Shown one piece after another: positions 51,723 to 54,870 of a stretch of DNA of 54,870 nt (its first letter is position 1; each line of letters opens with the position of its first letter). The position numbers and the translations under genes are program-made. Source of the stretch: Nocardioidaceae bacterium. Lineage in GTDB: Bacteria; Actinomycetota; Actinomycetes; Propionibacteriales; Nocardioidaceae. The notes under the pieces are model-generated. The model was not told the origin of the DNA, searched no databases, and was given only the letters and a program-made list of their open reading frames with translations. The DNA lies in contig JAQSWV010000012.1 of the NCBI GenBank assembly GCA_029266455.1, forward strand, positions 1-54,870. The letters are read 5' to 3'.

Positions 51723-54524
51723 GTGCGTACCCCGAGCCGGGAGACGACAGCTGCGCGGCAGCAGGGTGTGGTCGGCCGGGACGAGGAGTGGGCCACGCTT
51801 TCTCGCCTACTGGCGCAGGCGGGTTCGGGACGTCCGGCCGTAGCCGTCATCCGGGGCGAGATCGGATCGGGCAAGACTCACCTGCTCAATGCCGTGGCCG
51901 AAGAGGCGCGGACGGACGGTTGGCGATGTCTGCAGGTGCGCGGCGTCGAGTCCGAGGCCGGGTTGTCGGGAGCAGGTTTGCTAGCCGTGCTGTCGCCCCT
52001 GCGAGGCAGCCTGGGCGCGATTCCGGAGGCGCAGGCAGAGGCGCTGTCCGCCGCTCTCGGCTGGGGCGCTGCGGGAGGCAGCACAGGTGGCCGGTTCCTG
52101 ATCGGCGCGGCGACGTTGAGTGTGTTGTCGACTGCGTCGTCGGCCGAGCCGCTGCTGATCGCCGTTGATGACGTGCAGTGGGTGGACGCGGAGTCCGTGG
52201 ACGCGTTGGTCTTCGCGGCGCGGCGGCTCGGTCACGACCGAGTCGCCGTCGTGATGACACATCGCGACGGGGCACCGCCGCCGGCACCGCTGGAGGGCTT
52301 CGACCTCGTTTCCGTCGGCGGCCTCGAGCCGCAGGCCGCGCGAGCCGTCCTCGGGGCGGGGTACGCGGTCGAGGTGGTGGCGAGGCTGGTCGCTGAGACA
52401 GGGGGCAACCCGCTGGCTCTGCGCGAATGCCAGCGCGTGCTCAGTCGGGCGCAACGGGCCGGTGCTGCACCGCTGCCTCGCGTCCTTCCCGTTCCGGAGC
52501 GTTTGCGGGACGTGTACGCCCGCGAGCTCGGAGACCTGTCGCCGGGGGCATGGCGGGCTGCGGTGCTGTGCGCGGCGAGCAGCGACCAGGAGGCGGCGCC
52601 GGTGCTGGCGGCGCTGGCCGCCGACGGACTCGACCCCGTGGCCTGCTTGGTCGAGTCGGGCGATGTGCTGGTCACACAGGGCGGGATGCTCACGTTTCGG
52701 CACCCGCTGTTGCGGTCGACCACGTGGGATCAGGCCTCGATGTCCGAGCGGTTGTCCGCACACGCCTCGCTTGCCGCCGTCATCGACGACCGAGCCGCTC
52801 GCGCGTGGCATCGGGCCGAGGCCACGCCAGGTCGCGACGCGGCACTGGCCGACGAGCTGGCGCGGGTGGCTGACCTGGACCGGTCCCGCCGTGGGTTCGC
52901 AGCCGCTTCGAGGGCCATGGAGCGCGCGGCTCGCTCCACCCCCGCCCCGATGCTGCGAGGAGAGCGGCTCGCCGCGGCCACGGAGGACGCGTACGTCGCC
53001 GGTGACGCCGAGCGCGCCCGGCGGCTGGCAGCTGACGTTCTCGGCTCTGACATCGGTTCTGGACCGCGAGCGCGGGTGTTGCTCACACTCGGAATGCTCG
53101 AATGGCTGCATGGCCCGCCGGCGCGAGCGCGCGACCTCTTCGAGCAGGCAGCCGACCTGGCCGACGGCCGGTTGCTTGTCCGGTCGCTGTGTGAGCTGTT
53201 CCACACGTGTCATGTGCTCGACGACACCGCCGGCATGATTGCGGCCGCCGACCGGGCGTCGGTGGTTGCTGACGGCAACGACCCCGAGCAGGCCATGGTG
53301 GGGGCGTACCTTACCGGCGCGGCGCGCGTGGTCGAGGGGCGTCCAGCCGTCGGTGCGCCCCTGATCCAGGAGGCGATCCGTCTGCTCGAGTCGGACCCTG
53401 CCCTTCGTGACGACCCACGCCACCTCGTGGTGTCTCTGCTGTGCGCGCGCTGGCTGATGGACCCGTCCGTGGCAGTGAGCTACGCCGAGCGCCGGATCGA
53501 CCGGGCTCGGGAGGCGGGAGCGCTCGGCGTCCTGGCCATAGGGCTGTCGCTGCTCTCCGCGGGGCTGGCGTGGATGGGCGACCACGTGCGTGCCTATGCG
53601 TTCGCCGGCGAGGCGGTCGAGCTGCTGGAGGCACTCGGCATCACCGCGGATCCAGGCGCTGCGTACGAAGCCGCCGCCATCGAGTGCGCCTGCCGGGGCA
53701 TGCATGACGAAGCCGGGCTGCTGCTTGAGCGGGCCAAGGTCAACGCCGCCCGTAACGGCTTCGACGCGATGCCTCCTCACCTCGCCCACGTGGTCGCCCT
53801 GTGTGCGCTGTGCCGCGGTGACTTGGCTGAGGTGGTCGAGGTGTTGGAGGACCAGCTGACTCGTTTCAACGGGGTCGGGAGCTATCTGGAGCCGCTCGGC
53901 GTAGCCCCGATGCTGGTGGAGGCCTATCTCGGTATGGGCCGTGTCGAGGACGCCCGTGAGCTGGCGGTCCGATTCAGCGCGGCCCAGTCAAGTCAGCCGT
54001 ACCCCCAGGTGGCTGCCATGGTCGCCCGATGCGACGGCCTCGTGGCGACCGACCTCGACGAGGCGACCGCCGCGTTCGAGCAGTCCCTGGCGCTGCAACA
54101 GGCCTTGCCGGACAGGCTGGAGTTGGCGCGTACCAGGCTGCTCCACGGGATGCGCCTGCGCCGCGGCGGTCGACGGCTGGATGCTCGACCGCACTTGGTC
54201 ACCGCACGGCGTGAGTTCCTCGCGATGGACCTCACGCTGTGGGCCGATCGAGCCGCTCATGAGCTGGCCAGCACCGGGGAACGGGTTCAGTCCCGCGACG
54301 CGACTCAGGAGCCGCTCACCTCGCAGGAGACGAGAGTGGCGTTACTGGTGGCTCAGGGCATGAAGAACCGCGAGGTGGCGGCAGCGCTGTTCGTGAGTCC
54401 AAAGACGGTTGAGCACCACCTGGGAGCGGTGCTGCGCAAGCGTGGGTTGCGGTCTCGGACTGAGCTGGCGAAGGCGCTCGCCGGCGACAGCGGCGGCGGT
54501 GAATCCACCTCGCCGGTCTCATGA
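51723..54524 (+). CDS. LuxR-family regulator with AAA/STAND ATPase domain
   Basis: A 933-residue regulator: GVVGRDEEWATLSRLL at the front, P-loop GEIGSGKT at 45-52, Walker B LLIAVDDVQWVDAES, a long TPR-like middle, and a C-terminal LuxR helix-turn-helix (about 864-925: LTSQETRVALLVAQGMKNREVAAALFVSPKTVEHHLGAVLRKRG). The domain order is that of LAL-type (large ATP-binding LuxR) regulators. GTG 51723 is chosen because a TACAGT box lies 6 bases upstream, a leaderless arrangement common in actinomycetes; TTG 51684 and ATG 51687 are further starts. Its neighbours are divergent or unrelated, so targets cannot be named; the hydrolase downstream is a candidate. Confidence 0.88.
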   Translation: MRTPSRETTAARQQGVVGRDEEWATLSRLLAQAGSGRPAVAVIRGEIGSGKTHLLNAVAEEARTDGWRCLQVRGVESEAGLSGAGLLAVLSPLRGSLGAIPEAQAEALSAALGWGAAGGSTGGRFLIGAATLSVLSTASSAEPLLIAVDDVQWVDAESVDALVFAARRLGHDRVAVVMTHRDGAPPPAPLEGFDLVSVGGLEPQAARAVLGAGYAVEVVARLVAETGGNPLALRECQRVLSRAQRAGAAPLPRVLPVPERLRDVYARELGDLSPGAWRAAVLCAASSDQEAAPVLAALAADGLDPVACLVESGDVLVTQGGMLTFRHPLLRSTTWDQASMSERLSAHASLAAVIDDRAARAWHRAEATPGRDAALADELARVADLDRSRRGFAAASRAMERAARSTPAPMLRGERLAAATEDAYVAGDAERARRLAADVLGSDIGSGPRARVLLTLGMLEWLHGPPARARDLFEQAADLADGRLLVRSLCELFHTCHVLDDTAGMIAAADRASVVADGNDPEQAMVGAYLTGAARVVEGRPAVGAPLIQEAIRLLESDPALRDDPRHLVVSLLCARWLMDPSVAVSYAERRIDRAREAGALGVLAIGLSLLSAGLAWMGDHVRAYAFAGEAVELLEALGITADPGAAYEAAAIECACRGMHDEAGLLLERAKVNAARNGFDAMPPHLAHVVALCALCRGDLAEVVEVLEDQLTRFNGVGSYLEPLGVAPMLVEAYLGMGRVEDARELAVRFSAAQSSQPYPQVAAMVARCDGLVATDLDEATAAFEQSLALQQALPDRLELARTRLLHGMRLRRGGRRLDARPHLVTARREFLAMDLTLWADRAAHELASTGERVQSRDATQEPLTSQETRVALLVAQGMKNREVAAALFVSPKTVEHHLGAVLRKRGLRSRTELAKALAGDSGGGESTSPVS

Positions 54525-54700
54525 GCACGATCGGTGCGCAGAATCGGGTGCAGATCGCCATCCGTGCCTACGAGACCAGACGCGTCCGGCTCTGAGCGTG
54601 CCCGTATCCGCACCCGAAGACCCCGCGATCCGGCCCCCGACCCGGCGGGCGCTCCGCTCCAGGCCCGTCCGCGCAGTGGTTGACCGAAACCCAGGGCGGC

Positions 54701-54870
54701 ATGGACACTCGCGCGGTGCCCACGACAGCGACCGCGCCGGAAACCGGCTTCGCGCCGGTGAACGGCCTGGAGATGTACTACGAGATCCATGGCTCCGGGG
54801 GAACACCGCTGCTGCTGCTGCACGGTGGGCTGTTCAACATCGACCTGCAGTTCGGGGCGCTGATTCCTGG
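54701..54870 (+). CDS. Alpha/beta hydrolase, 5' part only (runs off the window)
   Basis: From the ATG at 54701 the frame reads MDTRAVPTTATAPETG, then VNGLEMYYEIHGSGGTPLLLLHGGLFN, the first strand and oxyanion-hole HGG of an alpha/beta hydrolase. It stays open to the window edge (56 codons seen). Nucleophile and base lie outside. It starts 176 bases after the LuxR/ATPase gene on the same strand. Confidence 0.75.
   Translation, partial: MDTRAVPTTATAPETGFAPVNGLEMYYEIHGSGGTPLLLLHGGLFNIDLQFGALIP

Noticed and set aside
52670-52696. GGTCACA-N16-CGTT match to the ECF promoter on the plus strand
   Set aside because: It lies inside the LuxR/ATPase coding region, far from any start, and its -10 differs from the boxes at the sigma locus.

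Overview
The window reads as chromosome from a high-G+C Gram-positive actinomycete. Codons are strongly G/C-ending, GTG starts are frequent, and many neighbouring genes overlap by 1-8 bases. The gene families are typical of Actinomycetota: several large LuxR/STAND regulators, DUF4386, an ECF41-type sigma factor with an AhpD-like partner, and a GCS2/ATP-grasp fusion ligase. No rRNA, tRNA or CRISPR array was seen. The species cannot be named from this sequence alone.

Layout. (1) 0.3-7.4 kb, minus strand: a three-gene operon of a fused carboxylate-amine ligase/circularly permuted ATP-grasp protein, an N-acetylglutaminylglutamine-amidotransferase-like enzyme and an S9 peptidase, followed by a GH16-like protein. 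It looks like a dipeptide-amide (osmolyte-like) synthesis and turnover system. (2) 7.5-8.2 kb: a scrambled IS3-family remnant whose two halves face each other. (3) 8.4-14 kb: a MalT-like LuxR regulator between two small membrane-protein loci. A 59-bp, 80% identical inverted repeat brackets the regulator. DUF4386 follows. (4) 14.0-14.4 kb: two inverted pieces of one tyrosine recombinase. (5) 14.6-16.2 kb: an NfeD/SPFH membrane pair. (6) 16.4-21.5 kb: a TPR-LuxR regulator, an alpha/beta hydrolase, a VOC protein, a frameshifted methyltransferase and an LLM oxidoreductase. (7) 21.8-27.3 kb, minus strand: an operon-like run of alpha/beta hydrolase, two tandem flavin monooxygenases, a membrane protein and a second TPR-LuxR regulator. 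(8) 27.4-29.1 kb: decayed DNA with an HD-domain pseudogene. (9) 29.1-32.9 kb, plus strand: three overlapping genes for a PEP-synthase-like enzyme split in two (phosphohistidine part, then ATP-grasp part) plus an MFS exporter. (10) 33-38.2 kb: a dialkylglycine decarboxylase homologue, a SnoaL-like protein, two truncated genes meeting at a junction, an SQR-like flavoprotein and an SRPBCC protein. (11) 38.4-45 kb: a large ATPase regulator divergent from a methyltransferase, then GNAT, SnoaL-like and MFS genes. (12) 45.1-48 kb: two SnoaL-fused ECF sigma genes with an AhpD-like protein and a DUF1059 protein. Three near-identical TGTCACA/GGTCACA-N16-(T/C)GTC promoters lie here. (13) 48.3-54.9 kb: a ferritin-like helical protein, a VanX-type dipeptidase, a methyltransferase, a LuxR/ATPase regulator and the start of another hydrolase.

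How the genes work together. Most loci are small self-contained modules, each with its own regulator. The strongest candidates for unusual biology are the ligase/amidotransferase/peptidase trio, the split PEP-synthase-like/MFS operon, and the compact ECF regulon whose promoters can be read directly. Three separate places show gene fragments joined in inverted orientation, which marks this as a rearranged accessory stretch.
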